Shown piece by piece: positions 36,480 through 45,529 of a stretch of 64,000 nt of DNA; within the stretch, counting starts at the first letter, position 1; each line of letters opens with the position of its first letter. The notes under the pieces are model-generated. The model saw only the letters and a program-made list of their open reading frames with translations. It was not told the origin of the DNA and ran no database searches. Position numbers and translations under genes: made by a program. This DNA is from Tessaracoccus antarcticus (GTDB lineage: Bacteria > Actinomycetota > Actinomycetes > Propionibacteriales > Propionibacteriaceae), in NCBI RefSeq assembly GCF_003688855.1, contig NZ_REFW01000002.1:496001-560000 (forward strand), in the 5' to 3' direction.

Positions 36480-37183
36480 AACGGATCCAATCTGCGTGTG
36501 GTGCGTGCGGCGGTGGCCATCACCCTGTCCCCTGTGGTGCTCCGGTAGCGGCTGGCGATGGCGGAGACGAGGCGGGGGTGGAGCCCTATGGGGTGGGAGG
36601 CGGGCAGTCCCAGCGCAGCGATGTGATGCTGGTAGCGGCCCGGGAGCAGCGCGTGGGTGGCGACGGTGATGCGGGAGTGACCCAGCGCCCGCAGCGTGGT
36701 GGCTGCCTGCTCCAGTGAGGGTTGCGAGGCGAAGATGAAACCGGGGTGGACGGGCTGGCCGATGAGGGTGGACAGGTGGGCGGCGGTGGCGTGCACCTCC
36801 GCGGTGGCACCGGGTCGCTTGGAGCCGATCGCCGCCAGGATCACGGCGTCGCCCGGGGCACCCAGCTCGACGAGCCGGTCGTGGATGGCATCCACAAGAT
36901 CCGGCCCCACGTGGTCGGTGGCCACGGCCCGCCCGTCCGAGAGGCGCACTGCCTCGGCCACGTCGTGGGCGACGTGGTAGCCGGCGGCCAGGAACGTCGG
37001 CACGATGACGCTGGAATCCAGCCGTTGCACCGTCGTGGCCAACAACTCGTCGTGGATGTCCACGAATCCGAGCTGGACGTCCACACCCGGAAGTTCGGCG
37101 GAGACGGCGTCCCGCAGCCCTTCGGCGAAGATCGCGCCGCTGGGGCGGCGGGTTCCGTGGAGGGCGATCACGAGGGTACTCAT
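36476..37183 (-). CDS. CbiX/SirB-type sirohydrochlorin ferrochelatase
   Basis: 235 residues. Two CbiX-like halves: an N-terminal MSTLVIALHGTRRPSG with the metal-binding His9, and FLAAGYHVAHDVAEAV with two further histidines; the second half carries THALLPGRYQHHIAALG. It inserts Fe2+ into sirohydrochlorin to give siroheme. The ATG at 37183 has GGAG upstream and overlaps the preceding stop (ATGA). A longer frame reaching to 37792 is antisense-like, Arg/His-rich and discarded. With cysG it completes the path from uroporphyrinogen III to siroheme. Confidence 0.9.
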   Translation of the reverse strand: MSTLVIALHGTRRPSGAIFAEGLRDAVSAELPGVDVQLGFVDIHDELLATTVQRLDSSVIVPTFLAAGYHVAHDVAEAVRLSDGRAVATDHVGPDLVDAIHDRLVELGAPGDAVILAAIGSKRPGATAEVHATAAHLSTLIGQPVHPGFIFASQPSLEQAATTLRALGHSRITVATHALLPGRYQHHIAALGLPASHPIGLHPRLVSAIASRYRSTTGDRVMATAARTTRRLDPL

Positions 37184-38082
37184 ACGAGCTCCGTCTCTGG
37201 TTCCAACGCCTCGACGTCGGCGGGCCGACGGCGGTGTGCCCTCACGGCATGGGTGACGAGCGCCACCCATGCCAGGGCTACCACGACGAGGACCAGTTGT
37301 TGGGTGGTGGTGCCGGCGCCGAGGACTCCGAGCAGGGTGCGGAGGTTGGTGATCACGATGAGGCCCCCGACCGCGGTGCCGAGCACGCGGGCGGGCAACC
37401 TGCTCACCAGCCACGCGGCGACGGGTGCTGCGATGACGCCACCCAGCAGGAGCACTCCGACGATGCTGAACTGGATGCCGGAGGTTCCCAGTGCGGCGAG
37501 GAAGCCCATGGATGCTGCCAGCGACACCAGGAACTCCGAGGTGTCCACGGACCCGACGACGGTGCGCGGCGCGGTCTTGCCGGCGCTGAGCAATGACGTG
37601 GTCGACACCGGGCCCCAGCCGCCGCCGCCGGTGGCGTCGACGAAACCGCCCACCAGCCCGAGCGGCACCAGGAACCGGTACGTGTGTGGTGTGCGCCGCG
37701 CCGTGGCCACCCGTGGGGGGCGGAACGCGAATCGGATCAGGATGTAGGCGCCCAGCACAGCCAGCAGGCTCGCCATGAGGGGGGAGGCCCATCCGGTGGA
37801 CAGGTTGGACAGGAACGTGGCCCCCGCGAAGGCGCCCACGGCGCCGGGGACACCGAGGCGGAGCACGAGGCGCCAGTCCACATTGCCGAGTTTCCAGTGG
37901 GATACCCCGGAGACCACATTGGTGCCCACCTCTGCGAGGTGCACCGATGCGCTGGCCATGGCCGGGGTGAGTCCCACGAAGAGCAGGAGCGAGCTGGACG
38001 TGACCCCGTAGCCCATGCCGAGTGCGCCGTCGACGAGTTGCGCCAACAGTCCGACGATTCCGATGAGAATGAGTTTTTTCAT
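37180..38082 (-). CDS. TSUP (TauE/SafE) family membrane transporter
   Basis: 300 residues with seven to eight hydrophobic helices. The family repeat appears twice: GLLAQLVDGALGMGYGVTSSSLL at the start and GLVGGFVDATGGGGWGPVSTT in the middle. TSUP proteins move sulfite, sulfate or organosulfur anions; in cys operons such a protein may import sulfate or export excess sulfite (inference from context). The ATG at 38082 (MKKLIL) has GAGGA upstream and lies seven bases after the cysN stop. No other sulfate transporter is in the window. Confidence 0.9.
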   Translation of the reverse strand: MKKLILIGIVGLLAQLVDGALGMGYGVTSSSLLLFVGLTPAMASASVHLAEVGTNVVSGVSHWKLGNVDWRLVLRLGVPGAVGAFAGATFLSNLSTGWASPLMASLLAVLGAYILIRFAFRPPRVATARRTPHTYRFLVPLGLVGGFVDATGGGGWGPVSTTSLLSAGKTAPRTVVGSVDTSEFLVSLAASMGFLAALGTSGIQFSIVGVLLLGGVIAAPVAAWLVSRLPARVLGTAVGGLIVITNLRTLLGVLGAGTTTQQLVLVVVALAWVALVTHAVRAHRRRPADVEALEPETELV

Positions 38083-38089
38083 GGCGTCC

Positions 38090-39400
38090 TCAGATGGACC
38101 AGTCGGGGATGTCCGGGACTGGCACAGCGGCGTTGTCCGAAAACGCCTGGTCACCCCGGATCATGCCGGCGGCCAGGTTGGTGCCGGACTGGGGGTCGAT
38201 GAGCAGGAAGGAGCCGGTCTGCCGGGAGGTGGCGTAGGGCTCGGCCATGATGGGGGCGGCCAGGCGCAGCCGGACGCGCCCCAGGTCGTTGAGTTCCAGT
38301 GTTTCCGCGGCGTGGGGGCGGAGGGTGTCCAGGTCGAGGCGTCCGTCGATGTCGCGCACCACCGCCTGGGTGGTGCGGGTGGTGTGCTTGACGAGTACCT
38401 TCTGGCCCACCCGCAGGGGACTTTCCGAGAGCCACGCCACCATGCCGTCGAGGTCCTGGGTGGGGACGGGTGCACGCTCGGCGCCCGCGATGAGTTCGCC
38501 GCGCGTGACGTCGATCTCGTCGGCCAGGCGGAGCGTCACCGACTGGGGCGCGAAAGCCTCGGCGAGTTCCCCGTCGGCAGTGTCGATGCCCACCACTGTG
38601 GTCCTGCGCCCGGATGGCAGGACGACCACGGGATCCCCGACGCGCACCACCCCGGAGGCCACCTGGCCGGCATGGCCGCGGTACTCGACGTGCGCCGGGT
38701 CCAGGGCGGCTTCCTGGGGGCGGATCGTCAACTGGACAGGGAAGCGGAAGTCCGCGTCAGCATGCGGGTGCAGGGGCAGGTTCTCGAGCAGTTCGAGGAG
38801 CGGAGGGCCCTCGTACCACTCCATCCTGCTGGAACGCTCCACGATGTTGTCACCCACGAGGGCTGAGACCGGGAGCACGGAGACGGTGGCGCCGAGTTCC
38901 TCGGCGATCGCGGCCAACTGGGCCGCCACCTGGTCGTAGCGTTCCTTCGAGTAGCCGACGAGGTCGATCTTGTTGACGGCGACGACGATGTGGGGGACGC
39001 GCAGCAGTTGCCCCACGGCCAGGTGCCGTCGGGTCTGCTCCTGTGCACCCTTGCGGGCATCCACGAGCAGCACCAGGGCGTCGGCCGTGGAGGACCCGGT
39101 GACCGTGTTGCGGGTGTACTGCACGTGGCCGGGGCAGTCGGCGAGGATGAAGGTGCGCCGGGCCGTGGCGAAGTAGCGGTAGGCCACGTCGATGGTGATG
39201 CCCTGTTCACGTTCGGCGCGGAGTCCGTCGGTCAGCAGCGCGAGGTCCACGTGCCCGAGCCCCTTGGCCTGGCTGACACGCTCGACGGCTTCCAGTTGGT
39301 CGGTGAGCACCGACTTGGAGTCGTACAGGAGGCGGCCCACCAAGGTGGACTTGCCGTCGTCGACGCTCCCGGCGGTGGCGATGCGAAGCAGTGTGCTCAT
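38090..39400 (-). CDS. cysN: Sulfate adenylyltransferase, large GTPase subunit
   Basis: 436 residues, an EF-Tu-like GTPase. G1 AGSVDDGKST (10-19), G3 DCPGH, G4 NKID, then two beta-barrel domains. With CysD it makes APS from sulfate and ATP, and GTP hydrolysis drives the reaction. No APS kinase (CysC) domain is fused, in line with direct APS reduction by the neighbouring protein. Its ATG overlaps the stop of the CysH-CysD gene by one base (TGATG). Confidence 0.95.
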   Translation of the reverse strand: MSTLLRIATAGSVDDGKSTLVGRLLYDSKSVLTDQLEAVERVSQAKGLGHVDLALLTDGLRAEREQGITIDVAYRYFATARRTFILADCPGHVQYTRNTVTGSSTADALVLLVDARKGAQEQTRRHLAVGQLLRVPHIVVAVNKIDLVGYSKERYDQVAAQLAAIAEELGATVSVLPVSALVGDNIVERSSRMEWYEGPPLLELLENLPLHPHADADFRFPVQLTIRPQEAALDPAHVEYRGHAGQVASGVVRVGDPVVVLPSGRRTTVVGIDTADGELAEAFAPQSVTLRLADEIDVTRGELIAGAERAPVPTQDLDGMVAWLSESPLRVGQKVLVKHTTRTTQAVVRDIDGRLDLDTLRPHAAETLELNDLGRVRLRLAAPIMAEPYATSRQTGSFLLIDPQSGTNLAAGMIRGDQAFSDNAAVPVPDIPDWSI

Positions 39401-41073
39401 CAGAAGTAGCCTTCCTTCTTGCGGTCTTCCATGGCCGCCTCGGTGACCCGGTCATCGGCTCGGGTGGCGCCCCGCTCCGTGATACGCGTCAGGGCCACCT
39501 CCTCGATGACATCGGCAATGGTGATGGCGGCGGATTCGACCGCACCGGTGCAGCTCATGTCCCCGACGGTGCGGTAGCGCACGACGCGCCGCTCCACCTG
39601 CTCGTGGTCCCGGGGGCGAGACACGTCCCCGACGGCCAACCACATGCCGTCGCGGTGGAAGACGTCACGCTCGTGCGCGTAGTAGAGGTGCGGCAGGTCG
39701 ATCTGCTCGGCGCCGATGTAGCGCCACACGTCGAGTTCGGTCCAGTTGGACAGCGGGAACACGCGAACGTGCTCACCGGGGCGGTGCCGGGGGTTGTAGA
39801 GGTTCCACAGCTCGGGGCGCTGGTTGCGCGGGTCCCACGCCCCGAACTCGTCGCGGAGGCTGACGACCCGTTCCTTGGCCCGGGCCTTCTCCTCGTCGCG
39901 CCGTCCGCCGCCGAAGACGGCGTCGAATCGGCCCTCAGAGATGGCGTCGAGCAACGGTTGGGTTTGCAGCGGGTTGCGGGTGCCGTCGGAGCGATCCAGG
40001 AGACGGCCGTCGTCGATGTAGTCCTGGACCCTGGCCACGATGAGGCGGAGACGCAGGCGCTCCACGGTGGCGTCGCGGTGCGCCAGGACCTCCGGGAAGT
40101 TGTGTCCGGTGTCGACGTGCAAGACCGGGAACGGTAGGGGCGCGGGCCAGAACGCCTTGGCGGCCAGGTGCAGCATGACGATGGAGTCCTTGCCGCCGGA
40201 GAAGAGCAGAACGGGGCGCTCCAGTTCGGAGACCATCTCCCGGAAGATGTGGATCGACTCGGATTCGAGGGCTTCCAGATGTGTGAGTGTCCTGCTGGGC
40301 AGGGCGGTGGGGGTCACTGGGATTGTGTCCTGTCCTTCGGCGACGTGGAGGCCGCATTCGGTCTTGGCGTGTCCGGCCCATCTGCCGGCGCGGGGGTCCT
40401 CGCCGGGGGCGACGGGACGTGTGCAGGGTTCGCAGCCGATCGAGGGGTACCCCTCGTCCAGAAGCAGGTTGACGGGGACGCCATGCGTGCCGGCGTAGGC
40501 CATCACCTCGTCGCTGCTCCATGCGGCGACGGGGTTGATCTTGACCATCTGGTGGGCGGCATCCCACTCGACCACGGGCGTGTTCGCGCGCAGCGAGTTG
40601 TCCTCGCGGCGCACGCCCGTGATCCAGGCCTCGTAGCTGCCGAGCTCCCGGTTGATGGGCTCAACCTTGCGCATGGCGCAGCACTCCTGCGGGTCCCGAT
40701 CGTGCAGTTTCGGGCCGTACTCGGTGTCCTGCTCGGCGACGGTCAGCCGGGGGAGGGCCTCCACGATGCGGACGTCCACCGCGTGGGCCAGTGCTTCGCG
40801 GGTGCCGATGGTCTCGGCAAAGTGGTACCCGGTCTGGAGGAACAGGACGTCCACGCCCGGGATGTGCTGCGCCGCCAGGTGCGGCACCACGGTGTCGGCG
40901 GCCATGGAGCACGCGACGACGACGTTGCGGCCGAACGTTGCGGCGGTCCAGGCCAGGACCTCGCCGGCGTCTGCATCGGCGAGCCGGTGTGCGGCGTCTT
41001 CGGCCAGCGCCCTGAGCTCATCGACGCCTCGCACGCGACCCGGGCCGTGGGCAGGGGGAGCGATGGTGCTCAC
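39400..41073 (-). CDS. cysHD: Fusion of APS reductase (CysH) and sulfate adenylyltransferase small subunit (CysD)
   Basis: 557 residues joining two enzymes that are normally separate. Residues about 15-250 are CysH: FLQTGYHF, the iron-sulfur cysteines C131-C132 and C214/C217 (ECCAMRK, GCEPC) that mark APS-type reductases, and the catalytic C240 in KTECGLH. Residues about 258-557 are CysD: SGGKDS (292-297), LHVDTGHNFPE, GGGRRDEEKARAKER and VFPLSNWTELDVW. The joint is an about 10-residue linker with no stop or frameshift. CysD with CysN makes APS; CysH reduces it to sulfite, so the fusion could pass APS between sites (inference). GTG start overlaps the sulfite reductase stop (GTGA). Confidence 0.94.
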   Translation of the reverse strand: MSTIAPPAHGPGRVRGVDELRALAEDAAHRLADADAGEVLAWTAATFGRNVVVACSMAADTVVPHLAAQHIPGVDVLFLQTGYHFAETIGTREALAHAVDVRIVEALPRLTVAEQDTEYGPKLHDRDPQECCAMRKVEPINRELGSYEAWITGVRREDNSLRANTPVVEWDAAHQMVKINPVAAWSSDEVMAYAGTHGVPVNLLLDEGYPSIGCEPCTRPVAPGEDPRAGRWAGHAKTECGLHVAEGQDTIPVTPTALPSRTLTHLEALESESIHIFREMVSELERPVLLFSGGKDSIVMLHLAAKAFWPAPLPFPVLHVDTGHNFPEVLAHRDATVERLRLRLIVARVQDYIDDGRLLDRSDGTRNPLQTQPLLDAISEGRFDAVFGGGRRDEEKARAKERVVSLRDEFGAWDPRNQRPELWNLYNPRHRPGEHVRVFPLSNWTELDVWRYIGAEQIDLPHLYYAHERDVFHRDGMWLAVGDVSRPRDHEQVERRVVRYRTVGDMSCTGAVESAAITIADVIEEVALTRITERGATRADDRVTEAAMEDRKKEGYF

Positions 41074-42765
41074 TTCAGCACCGCGTCGTCGGCGCGCTTC
41101 ACCCAGGTGGAGAACGTCTCACCGTTGACGCGCTGCTCCAGAAAGGTCCGCACCACGCGCTCGACGTAGTCGGGCAGGTCGGTGGCCGTGACCTTGAGGC
41201 CTCGCACCGTGCGGCCCAGGCCCGGCTCCTCGCGGTCGCTGGAGGCCAGACCCCCGCCAAGATGGACCTGGTAGGCGAACTCGCTGCTGCCGTCGGCGCC
41301 TTTGGCGAGTTGTCCCTTCAGGCCGATGTCGGCCACCTGGATGCGGGCGCAGGAGTTGGGGCAGCCGTTGACGTTGAGGGTGATGGGGGTGTCGAGCTCC
41401 ACCCCCGCCAGGCGTTGTTCGAGTGCGAGGATGGTGTCCCGCGCGGTGTCCTTGGTGTTGACGAAGGACAGCTTGCAGTACTCGATGCCGGTGCAGGCCA
41501 TGGTGTTGCGCCGGAAGGGCGAGGGACGGCCCGTGAAACCCAGCTCCTCCGCGCCGGCCAGTAGATCCTCCACCGCATCGGGGTTCACGTCGAGGACCAC
41601 GATCTTCTGGTGCGGGGTGAGGCGGATGCGACCGGAGCCGGCGGCCTCGACGAGGTCCGCGAGCGCCGTCAGCCGGGTCCCGGAGGCGCGGCCCACCGTG
41701 GGTGCGAGCCCCACGTAGCGTCGACCATCCTTCTGTTCGTGAACGCCCACGTGGTCGCCGGGGGTCTTCGCGGGCTCCGGTGCGGGGCCGTCGGGCAGCG
41801 CCCGGCCCAGGTACTGCGTCTCGAGGACGTCCCTGAACTTCTCTGCCCCCCACTCCGCGAGCAGGAACTTCAGGCGGGCCTTGGCGCGCATGCGGCGGTA
41901 GCCGTAGTCGCGGAAGATCCGGATGACCGCGTACCAGACCTCGGCTGCCTCCTCCTCGCGGACGAACGCCCCGAGCCTCTCCGCAAGGCGGGGGGTGGTG
42001 GACAGTGCACCACCCACCCACAGGTCGTAGCCGGGGCCGAGTTTGGGGGTGGATGACCCCGACGAGGCTGATGTCGTTGATCTCGTGGACCACGTCGAGG
42101 CTGGGGTGCCCCGTGATGGCGGTCTTGAACTTGCGCGGCAGGTTCGCCACCGTTTCGTCGCCGATGTAGCGGTCCACGATCTCGCGGATCACAGGTGTCG
42201 GGTCGATGATCTCGTCGGCGGCGATGCCCGCCACCGGCGAGCCCAGGAAGCCTCGTGGTGTATCACCGCAGGCCATTGTCGTCTGGAGGCCCACGGACTC
42301 CAACCGGCGCCAGATCTCGGGGACCGCCTCGATGGGTACCCAGTGCAGCTGGATGTTCTGCCGGTCGGAGATGTCGGCGGTGTCGCGTGCGAACTCGGTG
42401 GAGAGACCGGCCACCACGCGGAGTTGCGCGAGGGTGAGCGCACCGCCGTCGATGCGGATGCGCATCATGAAGTATCGGTCGGAGAGTTCCTGGTCGCTCA
42501 TCTTGCCCGTGTGGCTGCCGTCGAATCCCTGACGACGTTGGGTGTAGAGACCGAGCCAGCGGAACCTGGCGAAGGCGTCCTCCTCGGGAATCGAGTCGAA
42601 ACCTTCCTTGGAGTAGATTTCCTCGATGCGCCTGCGCACATTCAGGGGGTTCTCCACTTTCTTGACTTCTTCGTTGGGGTTGAGCGGCTCGGTGCCGTCG
42701 ACGAGCCACTGGCCGTTCGACTTTCCGGACGCGGACGGGCGGACACGAGAGGGTGTGGTGGTCAT
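41070..42765 (-). pseudogene. sir: Ferredoxin-dependent sulfite reductase, interrupted by a one-base frameshift
   Basis: Two frames together give a full NirA/Sir protein of about 565 residues. The N-terminal part (from ATG 42765, AAGGA upstream) ends in register at NDISLVGVIHP; the rest (ELGPGYDLWVGG in the family, here ...VGGALSTTP) continues in the next frame. The break is in a run of five G (plus strand 42045-42049; CCCCC then AAA on the coding strand), and removal of one base restores the family sequence. The siroheme-[4Fe-4S] ligands are intact (ACTGIEYC and NGCPNSC). It would reduce sulfite to sulfide using six electrons from ferredoxin. Sequencing error in a homopolymer, real mutation and +1 recoding all fit. 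First gene of the operon. Confidence 0.85.
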
Positions 42766-42900
42766 GGTTCCTTCTGGCGGTGGACATGGAGGGGCACCAG
42801 AACCAGGACGTGGCCGGGCCCACAAGGTGCCCGACGGTCTAAAACAGGACGGGCGTCAGTTGCCCATACACAAAGCCGATGCGACGCGCGCAAAGTCAAC

Positions 42901-42915
42901 GTGAGCTCGGCTCAC
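42901..42915. promoter_or_regulatory. Inverted repeat in the sulfur operon promoter region; rest of the 42766-43110 gap
   Basis: The 345-bp gap upstream of sir holds no gene that I can support. GTGAGC-TCG-GCTCAC (42901-42915) is a 6-3-6 inverted repeat directly upstream of TTGACT (minus strand, 42899-42894), a good -35 match; I found no convincing -10 at 16-18 bases. It may be the operator for sulfur-responsive control. Confidence 0.45.
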
Positions 42916-43110
42916 GAGGCGCCCGTCGCGGTGGATTTCCATGTCGCGGACGCTACGGCAAAAACTTCAGGACGGAATGGGGGGAGTCTCAGGCGGTGGA
43001 CGCCGACGGTGGCTCCACGCGGAGGGTTCTCCCACAGCGAACGCCTATTCCCGAATATTGCCGTGGAATGGCCCTATTTTTGACGAGTTTCGCGTCCTGT
43101 TCCGCCGTTT

Positions 43111-45486
43111 CTACTGACGGATCCACCGTCCCAGGTGCTTGCCCGTGAGTGTGGAGCCGTCGGAGACGATGTCGGAGGGTGTTCCCTCGAAGACCACCCG
43201 GCCGCCGTCATGGCCTGCGCCGGGACCGAGGTCGATGATCCAGTCTGCATGCGCCATCACAGCCTGGTGGTGCTCGATGACGATGACCGACCTGCCATCG
43301 TCCACGAGTCGGTCCAGCAGTGCCAGCAACTGCTCGACGTCGGCCATGTGGAGACCTGAGGTGGGCTCGTCGAGGACATAGACGACCCCCTTCTCGGACA
43401 TGTGGGTGGCCAGCTTCAGCCGCTGGCGCTCGCCCCCGGAGAGCGTGGTCAGCGGCTGGCCCAGTTTCAGGTAGCCGAGACCGACGTCGACGAGGCGTTT
43501 CAGAATGGTGTGGGCTGCGGGTGTGCGGGCGTCACCGGTGCAAAAGAATGCCTCGGCCTCGGTGACCGGCATGGCGAGCACCTCGCTGATGTCGCGGCCG
43601 CCCAGCGTGTAGTCCAGCACTGATGCGTCAAACCGTTTGCCCTCGCACAACTCACAGGTGACCGAGACACCGGCCATCATCGCCAGGTCCGTGTACACGA
43701 CCCCAGCGCCCTTGCACTGCGGGCAGGCGCCTTCCGAGTTCGGGCTGAACAGTGCAGGCTTGACGCCATTGGCCTTGGCGAAGGCCTTGCGGATGGGATC
43801 CAGCAGGCCCGTGTACGTGCCCGGGTTGCTGCGCCGGGACCCCCGGATGCCCTCCTGCCCGATGGACACGACACCCGCGGTGGTCGGCATGGATCCGTGG
43901 AGCAGCGAACTCTTGCCCGACCCGGCCACGCCCGTGACGACCACCAGCACCCCGAGGGGGACGTCGACATCGACGTCGCGGAGGTTGTTGGCGTTGGCGC
44001 CCCGGATCTCGAGCGCTCCCGTGGCCGTTCGTACGCTCTGCTTCAGTGAGGACCGGTCCTCGAGGTGGCGGCCCGTGAGCGTGTCGCTGGCACGCAACCC
44101 GTCGACGGTGCCCTCGAAGCAGATTCGCCCCCCGGCGGTGCCGGCGCCGGGGCCGAGGTCGATGACATGGTCGGCGATGACGATGGTCTCGGGTTCGTGC
44201 TCCACGACGAGGACGGTGTTGCCCTTGTCACGCAGCAGGAGCAGGAGGTCGTTCATGCGCTGGATGTCGTGGGGGTGGAGGCCGGCGGTGGGTTCGTCGA
44301 AGACGTAGGTGACGTCCGTGAGGGGGGACCCCAGGTGGCGGATCATCTTGGTGCGTTGCGCCTCGCCGCCGGACAGCGTGCCGGAGGACCTGTCCAGGGA
44401 CAGGTACCCCAGCCCAATCTCCACGAACGAGTCGAGTGTCTGCTGCAGCTTGTTCAGCAGCGGGGCCACGGACGGGGCGTCGAGCCCACGAACCCATGCG
44501 GCCAGATCACTGATCTGCATGGCGCAGGCATCCGCAATGTTGATGCCATCGATCCGGGACGAGCGCGCCCCCTCGTTGAGCCGCGTGCCACCGCAGTCGG
44601 GGCAGGCCGTGAACGTGACGGCGCGCTCCACGAACGCGCGGATGTGTGGCTGCAGGGCCTCGGTGTCCTTCGCCAGGAACGATTTCCGGATCTTGGGGAT
44701 GAGGCCCTCGTAGGTGAGGTTGATGCCGTCGACCTTGATCTTCGTGGGCTCCTTGTACAGGAGGGCATCCAGTTCCTTCACCGTGTAGTCACGAATGGCT
44801 TTGGTGGGGTCCACGAATCCGGAGCCACCGTAGATGCGCCCGTACCAGCCGTCCATGCTGTAACCGGGGATGCTCAGGGCGCCCTCCTCCAACGATTTGG
44901 AGTCGTCGTACAGCGCCGTCAGGTCGAAGTCGGTGACCGATCCGCGGCCGTCGCACCTGGAGCACATGCCCCCGGTGATGGTGAAGCTTCGCCGCTCCTT
45001 GACGGTCCTGCCACCCTTGTCCACGGTGACGGCGCCGGCGCCGCTGATGGAGGCGACGTTGAACGAGAAGGCCTGCGATGACCCGATGTGGGGTTCCCCC
45101 AGCCTGCTGAACACGATCCGCAGCATCGCGTTGGCGTCGGTGGCGGTGCCGACGGTGGAGCGGGGGTCACCGCCCATGCGTTCCTGGTCGACGATGATGG
45201 CGGTGGTCAGGCCCTCCAGGAGGTCAACCTCTGGCCGATCCATCGTGGGCATGAATCCCTGGATGAAGGTGCTGTAGCTCTCATTGATCAGGCGGCGGGA
45301 CTCGGCTGCGATGGTGTTGAACACCAACGAGCTCTTCCCGGAGCCGGACACACCGGTGAAGACGGTCAAGCGGCGCTTGGGGATCTCGACGGTGATGTCC
45401 TGCAGATTGTTCTCGCGCGCCCCCTGCACCCGGATCCACTCATGGCTGTCGGCGCTGGCCGTGACTGCTGTGCGCGTGCTGGTCAT
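43111..45486 (-). CDS. UvrA-like ABC ATPase (short, drug-resistance type)
   Basis: 791 residues with two UvrA-type ABC halves. First half: GVSGSGKSSL, later GTLSGGEAQRTKM and VFDEPTAGLHPHD. Second half: GVAGSGKSSLL, LSGGERQRLKL and LDEPTSGLHMAD. The Cys pairs CSRC, CPDC, CPQC and CELC form zinc modules. It is about 150 residues shorter than repair UvrA (about 950), as in the UvrA-like self-resistance proteins such as DrrC. It may displace DNA-binding drugs or act in repair; the window gives no substrate. ATG 45486 is chosen; ATG 45516 is possible. It precedes the HAD gene on the transcribed strand order (HAD upstream, 43-bp gap). Confidence 0.87.
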   Translation of the reverse strand: MTSTRTAVTASADSHEWIRVQGARENNLQDITVEIPKRRLTVFTGVSGSGKSSLVFNTIAAESRRLINESYSTFIQGFMPTMDRPEVDLLEGLTTAIIVDQERMGGDPRSTVGTATDANAMLRIVFSRLGEPHIGSSQAFSFNVASISGAGAVTVDKGGRTVKERRSFTITGGMCSRCDGRGSVTDFDLTALYDDSKSLEEGALSIPGYSMDGWYGRIYGGSGFVDPTKAIRDYTVKELDALLYKEPTKIKVDGINLTYEGLIPKIRKSFLAKDTEALQPHIRAFVERAVTFTACPDCGGTRLNEGARSSRIDGINIADACAMQISDLAAWVRGLDAPSVAPLLNKLQQTLDSFVEIGLGYLSLDRSSGTLSGGEAQRTKMIRHLGSPLTDVTYVFDEPTAGLHPHDIQRMNDLLLLLRDKGNTVLVVEHEPETIVIADHVIDLGPGAGTAGGRICFEGTVDGLRASDTLTGRHLEDRSSLKQSVRTATGALEIRGANANNLRDVDVDVPLGVLVVVTGVAGSGKSSLLHGSMPTTAGVVSIGQEGIRGSRRSNPGTYTGLLDPIRKAFAKANGVKPALFSPNSEGACPQCKGAGVVYTDLAMMAGVSVTCELCEGKRFDASVLDYTLGGRDISEVLAMPVTEAEAFFCTGDARTPAAHTILKRLVDVGLGYLKLGQPLTTLSGGERQRLKLATHMSEKGVVYVLDEPTSGLHMADVEQLLALLDRLVDDGRSVIVIEHHQAVMAHADWIIDLGPGAGHDGGRVVFEGTPSDIVSDGSTLTGKHLGRWIRQ

Positions 45487-45529
45487 GGTCGATCCAACCA
45501 CTTTCCGGGGTTGCATCCAGCAACCGCGC

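Noticed and set aside
37184-37792. N-terminal extension of the CbiX chelatase
   Set aside because: The extra 200 residues are Arg/His/Pro-rich, overlap the TSUP gene out of frame, and the ATG at 37183 has a proper ribosome-binding site.
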